From: Candidatus Saccharibacteria bacterium 49-20 | GTDB lineage: Bacteria; Patescibacteriota; Saccharimonadia; Saccharimonadales; Saccharimonadaceae | Direction: 5' to 3' | Length of the DNA stretch: 64,000 nucleotides | Assembly (NCBI GenBank): GCA_001897295.1 | Contig: MKSN01000001.1 | Location: 392,011 to 456,010 of the forward strand | Shown here: positions 54,276 to 63,873 of the stretch, one piece after another | Numbering within the stretch: position 1 is the first letter of the stretch | Layout of the letters: the number at the start of each line of letters is the position of its first letter | Notes under the pieces: model-generated | Told to the model about the DNA's origin: nothing | The model's database searches: none | Seen by the model: only the letters and a program-made list of their open reading frames with translations | Position numbers and translations under genes: made by a program

Positions 54276-55079
54276 ATGAAACTTTACTCGTGGAACGTCA
54301 ATGGGATTCGTGCCGTACTCACAAAAGGCACTTTTCAAACTTTTATCGCCGAGCATCAGCCGGATGTACTGTGTCTTCAGGAGACAAAAGCCAAAGAAGG
54401 CCAGGCCGAAGTTAACCTGCCTGACTATCACGAATATTGGAATAGTGCCGACAAAGCTGGCTATAGTGGCACTGCAATTTTCAGCAAAGAAAAACCTCTT
54501 CAAGTTATCAAGGGCTTTACCGACGAACTGGCCGAAAAATACGGCCTTGCAGGAGATAGCTACGGCGATCCGGCAAAAGAGGGTCGCGTCATCTCTGCTG
54601 AATTTGAAGATTTTTGGGTTGTGACCGTCTATACACCAAACTCAAAAAATGACCTCAGCCGTCTCGAACTGCGCCACAAGCAGTGGGATCCTGCGTTCCT
54701 CGAGCACGTGCAAGAACTTGAAAAAACCAAGCCCGTTGTATTTAGCGGCGACCTTAACGTCGCGCATAACGAAATCGATCTCGCCAATCCCAAGCCAAAC
54801 GTTGGCAAGCATGGCTTCACCAATGAAGAGCGCGAGGGATTTGATGCCTTTGAAGCTGCGGGCTACGTCGACACATTCCGCAGTGCATTCCCAGAAAAAG
54901 CCGACGCGTACACTTGGTGGACCCACTGGGCGAACGCGCGCGCACGTAACGTCGGATGGCGTATTGATTATTGGCTCGCAAGCAAGGGTATTGCCGATAA
55001 AGTTGTCGCTGCTGCAATTCACCCCGATGTCATGGGCTCAGACCACTGCCCAGTGAGCATTGAACTCGACCTAAAGTAG
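54276..55079 (+). CDS. xth: Exodeoxyribonuclease III (AP endonuclease)
   Basis: The 267-residue endonuclease/exonuclease/phosphatase-fold enzyme cuts DNA at abasic sites. Motifs: SWNVNGIRA, LCLQETKAKEGQ (metal Glu), GDLNVAHNEIDL, WRIDYWLAS and GSDHCPVSIEL (catalytic Asp-His). TATCAT ends six bases before the ATG. Part of a same-strand group with smpB and the next gene. Confidence 0.94.
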   Translation: MKLYSWNVNGIRAVLTKGTFQTFIAEHQPDVLCLQETKAKEGQAEVNLPDYHEYWNSADKAGYSGTAIFSKEKPLQVIKGFTDELAEKYGLAGDSYGDPAKEGRVISAEFEDFWVVTVYTPNSKNDLSRLELRHKQWDPAFLEHVQELEKTKPVVFSGDLNVAHNEIDLANPKPNVGKHGFTNEEREGFDAFEAAGYVDTFRSAFPEKADAYTWWTHWANARARNVGWRIDYWLASKGIADKVVAAAIHPDVMGSDHCPVSIELDLK

Positions 55080-55086
55080 GAAAAAT

Positions 55087-55878
55087 ATGGATTTTAGCTA
55101 CTGGAAAAAACAATCGCCCGACACTCCGCTTTTTCCCGATATCGAATGGAGCAAGCCCGAAAACCGCATCCAAGCCGGAAAGCTTGGCATCGTCGGCGGC
55201 AATAAGCTTGGCTTCGCGGGCGTCGCTGAAGCATATTCAGTAGCGTCCTCAAGCGGGGTAGGGCAGATACGCGTACTTCTTCCTGATGTACTGAAAAAAA
55301 CAATCCCGGCCGCCATTACCGATACTGTCTTTGGTCCGACCAATCCCTCGGGAAGCCTGACAAAAGACGCCGCAGCCGACCTGGCCATGCTTGGCGGCTG
55401 GGCTGATGGCATCTTGATGATTGGTGATGCGGGGCGTAGTAGTGAGACGGCAATTTTATATGAGCAATTTCTTCACGACTACGCAGGCAAGCTCATTATT
55501 ACGCGCGATGCAATTGACCTTGTCAAAAACAGTTCACAGGCACTCGTCGATCGCCCTCACACACTTCTTATTGCATCATTCGCGCAGCTTCAAAAACTAT
55601 TTCAGTCTGTCTATTACCCAAAGGTGCTCACGTTTAGTATGCAGCTGACAAACCTCGTTGAAGCACTGCATAAATTCACCATTACATACCCCGTAAGTAT
55701 CGCAGTACTGCATCGCGATACCTTTATTGTTGCGTCTGGTGGAAATGTGGTCACGACCCCCTGGGATAACCCAATGATGATTTGGCGCGGAAATATTGCC
55801 GCAAAGGCGGCAGCGTACTGGCTTTGGAGTCCGGCAAAACCACTCGAAGCCACTTCTACTGCAATAATTGCGAAGTAG
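55087..55878 (+). CDS. NAD(P)HX dehydratase-like (ribokinase-fold) protein
   Basis: The 263-residue protein resembles the YjeF C-terminal kinase-like domain: RIQAGKLGIVGGNKLGFAGV, then EAYSVASSSGVGQIRVLLPD. The family repairs hydrated NAD(P)H. However, the C-terminal phosphate-binding GxGD motif is not visible: the region reads VVTTPWDNPMMIWRGNIAAK. So it may be divergent or have changed function. It lies seven bases behind xth in the same direction. Confidence 0.6.
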   Translation: MDFSYWKKQSPDTPLFPDIEWSKPENRIQAGKLGIVGGNKLGFAGVAEAYSVASSSGVGQIRVLLPDVLKKTIPAAITDTVFGPTNPSGSLTKDAAADLAMLGGWADGILMIGDAGRSSETAILYEQFLHDYAGKLIITRDAIDLVKNSSQALVDRPHTLLIASFAQLQKLFQSVYYPKVLTFSMQLTNLVEALHKFTITYPVSIAVLHRDTFIVASGGNVVTTPWDNPMMIWRGNIAAKAAAYWLWSPAKPLEATSTAIIAK

Positions 55879-55904
55879 TCAACTCAATGCTATAACTATA
55901 GTTA

Positions 55905-57005
55905 ATGAACATGCGGAGTTTTGCCGAAGGGTTCGATAAAGATCCTATAGATTACGGGTCTCTTTCGCGTCGCGAATGGCAGGGTGCCACCAGGTCGCTC
56001 ATGGAACCCGCACAGCGTTGGTCAAACTACTTCTCACACCTTCTCAACGCCTACTTCATGAGCGAGCCGCTTGAAGGTGAAGAGGTTTCGCGCAGCCTTC
56101 AGGCCTATACAAGTGACTCGAACCAGCAGCTCACGCACAACGTGGTGCGCAACATCGAAAGAATCGCCTTTCACCACCTCTCAATCGTGTCGTACACCAA
56201 TAAACTCAACTTCCACACTATCAACCAAGAGATGATTCCGTACTGGAAACACCTCATGGAGCCCGAGGTGCACGCCGCGCCAGACTATATCGACATCTCT
56301 GTCATGCAGGCACGCTTAGGTGTGCGCGCGCTCCAGCTTACCCGAACGCGCCAGATATTCTACGAGCAAACACTGCTTGTAGCTCCAGAGCCGACCGACG
56401 AAGAACTGCAGCTTGACCAGGCATTCGCGGGTCGTATCACCGAACTCGAGGCACCAATTGCGGCGCTAGAGGTCCTCAAGCAGCAAATGTCCGACACTCG
56501 AGAAAACCTCGTGCTCATCCCTGGCCCAAGTCGCTTCGAATCTGGTCGAGGTAAAGATAGCCGGGCATCCGACTTCCTGCTTCTTGATACGGAGGAGTCT
56601 CAGGTCGCTGGCATTCAGGTAAAAACAAACCTTCGTGGAAAAAGTAAATATGACCAGCGGTTCATTACTTTCATCGATGGGGTGAAGCACCTTGGCAATA
56701 CGGTTGAGGCGCATCGTACAGATGGAACTACCACCCGCAAGGCATACCCAGGGCTTTTAGCAGCCGACTTTATACTCAACGACGAAATGCTCCAAAGACA
56801 AAGTGCGTATTCACGTATTGAAGGATTGCAGGGGATGTTTGGGCATATCCTCGATGCCAAAAGCTTCGCGCGCACCCTACCCGAACCCGCAGACGGGCTC
56901 GACCAACGGACCACAAGAGCCGCAGAACGCCTGCGTGGGCGACTGTTTGCTGCGCTGTATAAAAACGACGCAGAGTCCGACGATGCGGACTCTGAAGAGG
57001 AATAA
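55905..57005 (+). CDS. Protein of unknown function, possibly PD-(D/E)XK-like
   Basis: The 366-residue soluble protein has a helical N-terminal half and a C-terminal half with ASDFLLLDTEESQVAGIQVKTN, which fits the D...xxK strand pattern of PD-(D/E)XK nuclease cores. The end is acidic (ESDDADSEEE). No family recognised with confidence. TATAAC lies eight bases before ATG 55905; a second ATG at 55911 is possible. It sits just before a tRNA-Leu gene on the other strand. Confidence 0.6.
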   Translation: MNMRSFAEGFDKDPIDYGSLSRREWQGATRSLMEPAQRWSNYFSHLLNAYFMSEPLEGEEVSRSLQAYTSDSNQQLTHNVVRNIERIAFHHLSIVSYTNKLNFHTINQEMIPYWKHLMEPEVHAAPDYIDISVMQARLGVRALQLTRTRQIFYEQTLLVAPEPTDEELQLDQAFAGRITELEAPIAALEVLKQQMSDTRENLVLIPGPSRFESGRGKDSRASDFLLLDTEESQVAGIQVKTNLRGKSKYDQRFITFIDGVKHLGNTVEAHRTDGTTTRKAYPGLLAADFILNDEMLQRQSAYSRIEGLQGMFGHILDAKSFARTLPEPADGLDQRTTRAAERLRGRLFAALYKNDAESDDADSEEE

Positions 57006-57013
57006 TTTCTTTT

Positions 57014-57100
57014 TGGTGGGCGAGGAGGGACTTGAACCCTCACTCCATTGCTGGAACCAGATTTTGAGTCTAGCGCGTCTACCGATTCCGCCACTCGCCC
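57014..57100 (-). tRNA. tRNA-Leu (anticodon CAA)
   Basis: The minus strand forms acceptor GGGCGAG/CTCGCCC, anticodon loop CTCAAAA (CAA at 34-36), a long variable arm, T arm GAGGGTTCAAGTCCCTC and discriminator A with encoded CCA. Confidence 0.93.
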
Positions 57101-57168
57101 ATAATGCACTCAGCTCTCGCTGAAATAACTTTAGTATTGTACAATAAAACACAGCAATATAACAGAGT

Positions 57169-58383
57169 ATGAATCCAAACAATGGTAGCCAGAGTGGGGG
57201 CGCGCCGAGTCCCTCTTCGCCACAAGATCACCAATCGGCTGCTGCAAACGTCCTACGTTCGCAGATTGATGCTCTATATGGTGACCGCCCGGTTGCCTCA
57301 CCAGCCCCACGCGACCACAACGCGGCGGCCACACCTCGCACTGATGCAAACCCTTACGAGCGCACCCACGAAGCACACCCTCAGCCTCAAGCAGAGCAGT
57401 GGAAGGCATATCACAGCGCATGGCAGAACTACTACCAGCAGTACTACGCAGCCTACTACGCACATCAACAATCACAGCAAAAGGCCCTCGAAGGTGCCGC
57501 AGAACCCGTCAAAGAAACACCAGCCGAAACAACACCCGCACAGAGCTATTTCTCTTCACACACCGACCTCGAAGAAACTGCCGAAGATTTATCAAAAGAC
57601 CAGGCATTGTTTGAGCTTCGCCAAAAACTCCTCGGCAAAGTTCGCCACCAAGCCAAGAAAATTCGTGGTAGCAAGCACTTTATGCCTATTGCTGCATCAT
57701 TAGTTGTCGTGTTGGTATTCCTTTTCCTTCAGTACAACCGCGTCCTCTTTGCGGCCGTGAACGCCTACGTCTCACCAGGCTCGATTGATCCGCAGAATAT
57801 CGTCATCGATCCAAGTGGGGGCACTTCAGTATCGCAGGACCCGCGCCTTGTTATTCCTAAAATTAACGTAGACGTTCCCGTACTCTATGATGTGGGCGCC
57901 GACTACGATTCACAAATGGAAGCAATGGCAAAGGGCGTCGCGCACTTCTCAATCCCAGGAGCCAACAGCCACCCAGGTGAAATTGGGAACACTGTCATTT
58001 CCGGCCACAGTAGCAACGACCTGTTTGATGGTGGTGAATACAAATTCATCTTCGCACAACTCGATAAGCTCAATACCGGTGACACCATCTACGCAAACTA
58101 CAAGGGTACGCGCTACACCTACGTCGTCACGAAGAAAGAAGTTGTCATGCCGACTGAAGTCAGTAAGCTCGTCTATACGACCAATAAGCCTGTTATGACC
58201 CTCATTACCTGTACGCCACTTGGCACCTCACAAAAGCGCCTCTTGGTCACCGCAGAACAAATCAGCCCAGACCCAGCCGCTGCAGCAGCTGCGCCGGCAG
58301 GAAGCGGCCAAGCGAGTGAGAGCACTTCGATTCCTGGCGGTAACTCACCAACGGTACTCGAACGCCTATTCGGCGCTCGCTAA
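57169..58383 (+). CDS. Sortase with long cytoplasmic N-terminal region
   Basis: The 404-residue protein starts with about 165 hydrophilic residues rich in Ala, Pro, Gln and Tyr (cytoplasmic, unusually long), then a membrane helix (about 167-188, FMPIAASLVVVLVFLFLQYNR) and a sortase domain. Catalytic residues: His in VISGHSSND (about 279), Cys in TLITCTPLG (about 347) and Arg in SQKRLLV. The motifs fit class D/E-like sortases that cleave LPXTG/LAXTG-type signals and attach proteins to the wall. TATAAC ends five bases before the ATG. Confidence 0.87.
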   Translation: MNPNNGSQSGGAPSPSSPQDHQSAAANVLRSQIDALYGDRPVASPAPRDHNAAATPRTDANPYERTHEAHPQPQAEQWKAYHSAWQNYYQQYYAAYYAHQQSQQKALEGAAEPVKETPAETTPAQSYFSSHTDLEETAEDLSKDQALFELRQKLLGKVRHQAKKIRGSKHFMPIAASLVVVLVFLFLQYNRVLFAAVNAYVSPGSIDPQNIVIDPSGGTSVSQDPRLVIPKINVDVPVLYDVGADYDSQMEAMAKGVAHFSIPGANSHPGEIGNTVISGHSSNDLFDGGEYKFIFAQLDKLNTGDTIYANYKGTRYTYVVTKKEVVMPTEVSKLVYTTNKPVMTLITCTPLGTSQKRLLVTAEQISPDPAAAAAAPAGSGQASESTSIPGGNSPTVLERLFGAR

Positions 58384-58395
58384 TAATCGAACTAT

Positions 58396-59868
58396 TTACT
58401 CAAGTATCATTTTGACGCGCTGGAGGTGATACCCCTTGTCGTCGTGTCCAATTGCGTAGAAGAAGCGGCCGTTCTGGCTAAGCCCCGCGTCATACCCAGT
58501 TGCAACCGTCATGATTGAAAAGACATTGCTGCCATCAAAGTCACGCATCGTCAATGTGCCCGCGTCATCATTCCAAAGGTGCGCCACATCGAGCCATTTC
58601 AAAGTTGAAGCCGGAGACCCCGCGGTAACCGCAATCATACCCGTTGCAGTGCGTTGGTGTTCGATTTCGTAACTCTTATAGCTTTCACCAGATTGCGCAA
58701 TCACGTAATCGCCCTTAGGACTAAATGAGAGTGCCGACACAGCGCCCGACAATTCAAAAGTCGTTAACGTTTTAAGACTGCTATTGTCTTGGCTGCTCGA
58801 AGAAGGGTAACTTCCCTTAAGCAGGGTTACAACATCACCTTCGGCAATTGCAACATAGTCATCGCTAAAGTAACGCCCGGTCGCAATCTTCAGTACTGTA
58901 TTTTCGTCAGATACTGAGCGCAGCACATGCGCCGACTCATCACCATCCCGATATACACCTGCCACACGCTTCGTAGCATCGCTTGAATCAAGTCCTACAT
59001 AACTAAGTACTGTGTTATCAAATACCGAAAAACTCTCAACGTGACTAATAAATGCACGCGATAGTGTAGCCGCCGCAAGGTCAATCTTGCGAATCGTGCC
59101 ATCGTTTGTCAGGCCATACAGCACCTTGCCGTTTGTACTCGCAAACTGCAGGTCTGCAAATCCGACACTTAATAGCTGTGTCGCGCTGATGGTTTGCGCA
59201 GGATTCTGCGTATCAACCACGAGCCACTCGGTTTGATCACGGTATAAGTGCTTTACGAGCGCGTAGCGGCTACCGCTATCCCAAGATGAAATACTGAATG
59301 AATGCGTCACGCCTTCGACGCCCGCGTCAGCGTAGGTTGCTGCCGGAAGTGTCAAAACGTTTGTCTTTACATCTTCAGATCGAAGGTCCGCGAGCTGGAA
59401 TTCAGGCTCACTCGAAATTGGCTGCAGCAATGCCCACTTACTGTCAGGCGAGATCTTCATGCCTGACAGTGTTTCGTGCGTCGTAATGGTTTGAACTGGG
59501 CGATTTTTAGGCACAAACCGTGTGTAATCAAGCCAGGTAAGTGTGCCGGCAGAAATCGTGAGGGTACGATTCCAATCTTGATAGCCGGACTTACTCATCT
59601 TAATGGTATGAGTGCCGGCGATGACCGTCTGCTTTGTCGCAGTGCGACTCCCAATATTCTTACCGTCTATATATACATCCGCGCCACTTGGGGCTGAGTC
59701 GAACTGAAGAAGGGCACCCTGCTCGAGACGGCCATTAAGCCCATCGAGGCGAAAGCCCAACATAAATAGAATCGCAGATGTCACAATGATAAGGACCGCG
59801 AAGGTTGCAACCGCAGAGAAAAAGATGCGGCGAATTAAAAACTGACGTTTCGTAGGTTTCTTAAACAT
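58396..59868 (-). CDS. PEGA-domain membrane protein with beta-propeller-like part
   Basis: The 490-residue protein has one N-terminal helix (FFSAVATFAVLIIVTSAILFML), then a PEGA domain (APSGADVYIDGKNIGSRTAT, HTIKMSKSGYQDW). A long beta-rich region follows with repeated 'LSFSPKGDYVIAQ'-type blades, suggesting a propeller facing outside. PEGA domains are typical of surface proteins. No enzyme motif seen. The gene lies 13 bases from the convergent sortase gene. Confidence 0.75.
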   Translation of the reverse strand: MFKKPTKRQFLIRRIFFSAVATFAVLIIVTSAILFMLGFRLDGLNGRLEQGALLQFDSAPSGADVYIDGKNIGSRTATKQTVIAGTHTIKMSKSGYQDWNRTLTISAGTLTWLDYTRFVPKNRPVQTITTHETLSGMKISPDSKWALLQPISSEPEFQLADLRSEDVKTNVLTLPAATYADAGVEGVTHSFSISSWDSGSRYALVKHLYRDQTEWLVVDTQNPAQTISATQLLSVGFADLQFASTNGKVLYGLTNDGTIRKIDLAAATLSRAFISHVESFSVFDNTVLSYVGLDSSDATKRVAGVYRDGDESAHVLRSVSDENTVLKIATGRYFSDDYVAIAEGDVVTLLKGSYPSSSSQDNSSLKTLTTFELSGAVSALSFSPKGDYVIAQSGESYKSYEIEHQRTATGMIAVTAGSPASTLKWLDVAHLWNDDAGTLTMRDFDGSNVFSIMTVATGYDAGLSQNGRFFYAIGHDDKGYHLQRVKMILE

Positions 59869-60031
59869 AATAGTAGCAAGTCAAATTATACCAAATTCTC
59901 ATGAAACTATGATGAAAAATGCACTTGCATAAGCATGATAATGGCACTAGTATAGAGAGTAACACTGCGTGGGCGAAAAGAACTTTCTTCCACCTGTATT
60001 AATGCGAGAACCTGCGAGGTAAATTAACTAC

Positions 60032-61093
60032 ATGGCACCACACAAAACTGTCACTATTAACGGTCGTCGTTACGATGCCGTGACTGGTCTTCCTATTGAA
60101 GAGGTTCAAGTTACCGCTCCTGATAAGACTCCTATTAAGAAGCCCAAGCCGGCACCGGCTCCTAAAAAAGCTCCTGCAACTGAACGTGGCACCACTAATG
60201 CGGCCGTCGCGCACGGCGCAACCGTACAGCGCTCTCAAACGCTCGCGCGACGTGCCACAAAGAAACCGGCTGCACCGCAAAAACCAGTGCTTAAGCGCAA
60301 CACACCAGGCCGCCATATGGACATCGCGCGCAGTGCAAGTGTGTCAAAGTTTGCAAGCCACCCCGACACAAAACCAGTCGCAGATCCAATCACAAAGGCA
60401 GTGACAGCTCCTGTTCCTAAGGCAATCTCGAAGCAAGCACCTAAGCCTGCCGCTAAGCCAGACAAACCGGCTCGCGTGCATCCAGTAGCGCAACGTGCAC
60501 TCGTGCGTGCCGAAACCAAGAAGGCAAGTACGCCTGCAAAGGCGGTGACCGCAAAAGAAGTAAAGGACGCTGAAATCGCCAAGGCGCTTGCTGCGCCAAA
60601 AGCACCAGCCCCTAAGCGTGAAAAGAAAGATCGAAAAACACTTCGTCGCGTGATTATTGTCGCTGCCGCCGCACTCGTGCTTGCGATTATCGCATTTGCC
60701 GCGTGGCGCCTGATTCCAAACATCTCGGTAAGCGTCGCTGCAGCACAGGCCGGCATTGAGGCAACGTATCCAGAATATACACCAGATGGCTACTCACTCA
60801 GCCAACCAGTCACTTTTGGCGACGGTGAAGTGAGTCTAAAGTTTACCTCTAATAGTAACGACAATTACTACACAATCGACCAAACTCGCAGCTCTTGGGA
60901 TTCATCAGCAGTCCTCGATAATGTCGTCACCCCGGCCGCTGGTGCTGACTACACAACCACCAAAGAGCGCGGTCTCACAATTTACACCTACGAATCATCG
61001 GCCGCTTGGGTCAACGGCGGCATCCTCTACGAGATCGATAGCAAGGCGCCGCTTTCGGGCGATCAGATTCGCAAGATTGCTACTAGTTTATAG
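60032..61093 (+). CDS. Membrane protein with Lys/Pro/Ala-rich cytoplasmic tail and DUF4367-like domain
   Basis: The 353-residue protein has about 205 low-complexity, strongly basic residues (repeats such as KPKPAPAPKKAPA and PKAISKQAPKPAAKPDKPA), then a helix (about 207-228, RVIIVAAAALVLAIIAFAAW) and an extracytoplasmic domain (EATYPEYTPDGYSLSQPVTF, GLTIYTYESSAAWVNGGILYEI) that fits DUF4367-type domains. The basic tail might bind nucleic acid or anionic lipid. Function unknown. Confidence 0.65.
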   Translation: MAPHKTVTINGRRYDAVTGLPIEEVQVTAPDKTPIKKPKPAPAPKKAPATERGTTNAAVAHGATVQRSQTLARRATKKPAAPQKPVLKRNTPGRHMDIARSASVSKFASHPDTKPVADPITKAVTAPVPKAISKQAPKPAAKPDKPARVHPVAQRALVRAETKKASTPAKAVTAKEVKDAEIAKALAAPKAPAPKREKKDRKTLRRVIIVAAAALVLAIIAFAAWRLIPNISVSVAAAQAGIEATYPEYTPDGYSLSQPVTFGDGEVSLKFTSNSNDNYYTIDQTRSSWDSSAVLDNVVTPAAGADYTTTKERGLTIYTYESSAAWVNGGILYEIDSKAPLSGDQIRKIATSL

Positions 61094-61112
61094 ATTTTTC
61101 GATACGCAGATA

Positions 61113-61234
61113 GCGAAACGGGTCCTACCGTTTTCACGAAACTTACTTCACGCAATAAACCTTAAGGGTCTCTACGCCTTAAGGTTTTTTGGCTACGTGA
61201 AAGTGTTCTTTGAAAAGGTAGGACCTGTTTCGCG
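61113..61234. repeat. Large covarying hairpin element, copy 2
   Basis: GCGAAACGGGTCCTACC (61113-61129) pairs with GGTAGGACCTGTTTCGC (61218-61234) with one G-T pair. Pairing continues inward, e.g. CTTCACG/CGTGAAAG, to the apical ACCTTAAGG/CCTTAAGGT stem and the same 9-base loop as copy 1. It fills the gap between the DUF4367-like gene and the -10 box of gltX (TATAAT 61255-61260). Confidence 0.8.
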
Positions 61235-61270
61235 CTCCACCTCAAGAAATATGCTATAATAAAAGCAATT

Positions 61271-62713
61271 ATGACATCTGTACGCACACGTTTCGCACCA
61301 AGTCCAACTGGGTTTATGCACGTCGGCGGTGTTCGCACCGCTTTGTTTGCGTGGCTTCTTGCCCAACAAGCCAAAGCAACAGGCGAGGGGACTTTTATCC
61401 TTCGCATTGAAGATACCGACAAGGTCCGCGAAGTTGCAGGGAGTATTGAGCAGATCGAAAACAGTCTTAAGTGGCTTGGTATTCGCTGGGACGAAGGTGT
61501 TGATCAAGGTGGCCCTGACGCACCCTACAAGCAATCTGAGCGTCTCGACATCTACAAAGAGTGGGCGCAAAAGCTCATCGACGCCGGCCGTGCGTACGCC
61601 GACCCGTATACACAAGAAGAGCTCGAAGCGTTCCGCGAACAAGCAAAAGCCGCAAAGCGACCATTCCTGTTCCGTGACCACCGCCCAGAAAACCCACCGG
61701 TATGGGACGGCTCTCAACCGCTCCGTTTTAAATCTGACCCTAAACCATACCAATGGACCGACGCAGTCATGGGCGAGCTGTCGACCGGCGAAGATGCAAT
61801 CGACGACTTCATCCTTATTAAGAGTGACGGCTATCCAACCTATAACTTCTGTCACATTGTCGACGATGCTATCATGGGCATTACTCACGTCCTTCGCAGC
61901 CAAGAGTTCATCAGTTCGACACCAAAGTTCCTCAACCTTTACGACGCACTCGAAGTAGACCGCCCAACGCTGGCGACACTCCCATTCGTCATGGCAATCG
62001 ACGGCAAGAAAAAGCTCGGTAAACGCGACGGAGCAAAAGACATCCTCGAATACGCCAAGGAAGGGTACCTTCCCGAAGCAATGGCAAACTTCCTCGCAAC
62101 ACTTGGTTGGAATGATGGCACCGAGCAAGAAGTATTTACCATGCAAGAACTCATTGAAAAGTTCTCACTTGACCGTGTGCAAAAGAGCCCGGCTCGCTTC
62201 GACGAACAGCGCCTACTATGGCTCAACGGCCAGCACATTCGTGCGCTGAGCCTCGATGACCTTTACACTCGCGTCACCGACTTTTGGCCAGCCTCAGCAG
62301 CGGGCGCAAGCGAAGAAAGCAAGAAGCAAGTCCTCGCGCTCGTCCAGGACCGCATGAAAACACTCGCGGATCTTTCAATTTTGACAAGCTACTTCTTTGA
62401 GGAACCGACCCCAAACTGGGAGATGGTCTCGAGCAACAAGCAGCTCGCCAAGCTCACCAACGATGAAGTTCACGCGCTCCTCGAGGAAGCGAAGAACTCA
62501 TTAAGCGCAAGTGACTTTACCGCCGAAGCAATCCAGGCAACGCTCAATAATCTTCTTGAAATCACAGGACAAAAACCTGGCATTCTATTCAGCCTGATTC
62601 GTCTTGCCGTGTCATGGGCACCGTTTAGTCCTGCACTGAACGACACGCTTGCAACTCTTGGTAAGGAAGTTACTCTACAACGCCTCCAGGTTAGTCTCGA
62701 TTCACTTAAGTAA
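61271..62713 (+). CDS. gltX: Glutamyl-tRNA synthetase
   Basis: The 480-residue class I synthetase charges tRNA-Glu. Motifs: RFAPSPTGFMHVGGVRTALF (HIGH region, residues 6-25), EDTDKVREV, and KKLGKRDGAKDI (KMSKS-equivalent, about 245). Length is normal for bacterial GluRS. TATAAT lies 10 bases before the ATG. It may also charge tRNA-Gln, as in bacteria lacking GlnRS; this window does not decide that. Confidence 0.95.
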   Translation: MTSVRTRFAPSPTGFMHVGGVRTALFAWLLAQQAKATGEGTFILRIEDTDKVREVAGSIEQIENSLKWLGIRWDEGVDQGGPDAPYKQSERLDIYKEWAQKLIDAGRAYADPYTQEELEAFREQAKAAKRPFLFRDHRPENPPVWDGSQPLRFKSDPKPYQWTDAVMGELSTGEDAIDDFILIKSDGYPTYNFCHIVDDAIMGITHVLRSQEFISSTPKFLNLYDALEVDRPTLATLPFVMAIDGKKKLGKRDGAKDILEYAKEGYLPEAMANFLATLGWNDGTEQEVFTMQELIEKFSLDRVQKSPARFDEQRLLWLNGQHIRALSLDDLYTRVTDFWPASAAGASEESKKQVLALVQDRMKTLADLSILTSYFFEEPTPNWEMVSSNKQLAKLTNDEVHALLEEAKNSLSASDFTAEAIQATLNNLLEITGQKPGILFSLIRLAVSWAPFSPALNDTLATLGKEVTLQRLQVSLDSLK

Positions 62714-62751
62714 CAGTTAGCGGCAGCACAAGATTCTGCTATACTATGCTT

Positions 62752-63873
62752 ATGTTTACACGCAAGCAACCGCGCGTCGTGTTAGACTCACCGGACACTA
62801 AAAAGACCAACAAATTTAAAGCATGGGTGAGCACACACAAAAAACTCGCTATTACCCTTGGGGTAGTGGGAGTGCTTCTTATTGGTGGCGCAGGTGTGGG
62901 CGCGTATTATTTCTTGAATCAAAAAGCTCCCGAGGAACCAAAGGTAGCCGTAAAGCCAAAGCCAGAACCGGCACCCGAGCCGGTGAAATACTATTCGCCG
63001 CTGACGGGTAGTGAAGTTGCTACTTCAGAAGCGACGCATCAAGCCGTGACGGGTATCATGATTGAGAATAGCCCTGATGCACGGCCACAGTCTGGCATCA
63101 AAGATAGTGGCGTGGTATTTGAGGCCATCGCTGAGGGTGGCATTACGCGCTTCCTCGTGCTCTATCAAGAGCAAAAACCGCAGCTCGTCGGGCCAGTGCG
63201 AAGTGTACGCGCCTACTACGTAGACTGGGTAGCAGCCTTCAACGCCAGCGTCGCACACGTAGGCGGAAGTGCCGCCGCCTTAGCTGAAGTTCGCAACGGC
63301 AATTACCGTGACATCGACCAGTTCTTTAACGCCAGTACCTACTGGCGCGCGACCGACCGCTACGCACCGCACAACGTCTATACAAGTTTCGAAAAGATTG
63401 ACGCACTCAATACAAAGAAGGGATACACCACCTCAGCCTTCACCGGCTTTACGCGAAAAGATAGCGCCGCAAGCGCAACTCCAAACGCAACTGGCATTAA
63501 TGTGACGATCAGTAGCGTCAACTACAATAGTAGCTATACCTATAATGCGACCACGAATACCTACGACCGATCAGTTGGCGGTAAGTCGCAGATGGACCGA
63601 GAAGCGGGGCAAGTGAGTCCTCGCGTGGTCATCGCAATGCGTGTCACCCAATCGACAGTTATGGAGGATGGTTACCGCGAAAGTATTAATGCGGTCGGCA
63701 CCGGTCAGGCATACATCTTCCAAGACGGCACCGTCCAAGAAGTCACTTGGCGAAAACCAAGCAAAACTGCGCAAATTAGCTTTAGTGACGCGGAAGGTAA
63801 AGACGTACCGCTCGCGCGCGGCCAAACCTGGATTACCGCAGTGCCGAACGGAAAGGCAATCACATGGCAGTAA
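62752..63873 (+). CDS. DUF3048 (YerB-like) membrane-anchored protein
   Basis: The 373-residue protein has a helix at about residues 28-50 (LGVVGVLLIGGAGVGAYYFL), a Pro/Lys/Glu linker and a DUF3048 domain (YYSPLTGSEVA, IMIENSPDARPQSGIKDSGVVFEAIAEGGITRFL, GPVRSVRAYYVDW). The start is ATG 62752 because TATACT ends six bases before it; the in-frame ATG at 62746 lies inside the spacing. Function of the family is unknown, probably at the cell surface. Confidence 0.85.
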   Translation: MFTRKQPRVVLDSPDTKKTNKFKAWVSTHKKLAITLGVVGVLLIGGAGVGAYYFLNQKAPEEPKVAVKPKPEPAPEPVKYYSPLTGSEVATSEATHQAVTGIMIENSPDARPQSGIKDSGVVFEAIAEGGITRFLVLYQEQKPQLVGPVRSVRAYYVDWVAAFNASVAHVGGSAAALAEVRNGNYRDIDQFFNASTYWRATDRYAPHNVYTSFEKIDALNTKKGYTTSAFTGFTRKDSAASATPNATGINVTISSVNYNSSYTYNATTNTYDRSVGGKSQMDREAGQVSPRVVIAMRVTQSTVMEDGYRESINAVGTGQAYIFQDGTVQEVTWRKPSKTAQISFSDAEGKDVPLARGQTWITAVPNGKAITWQ

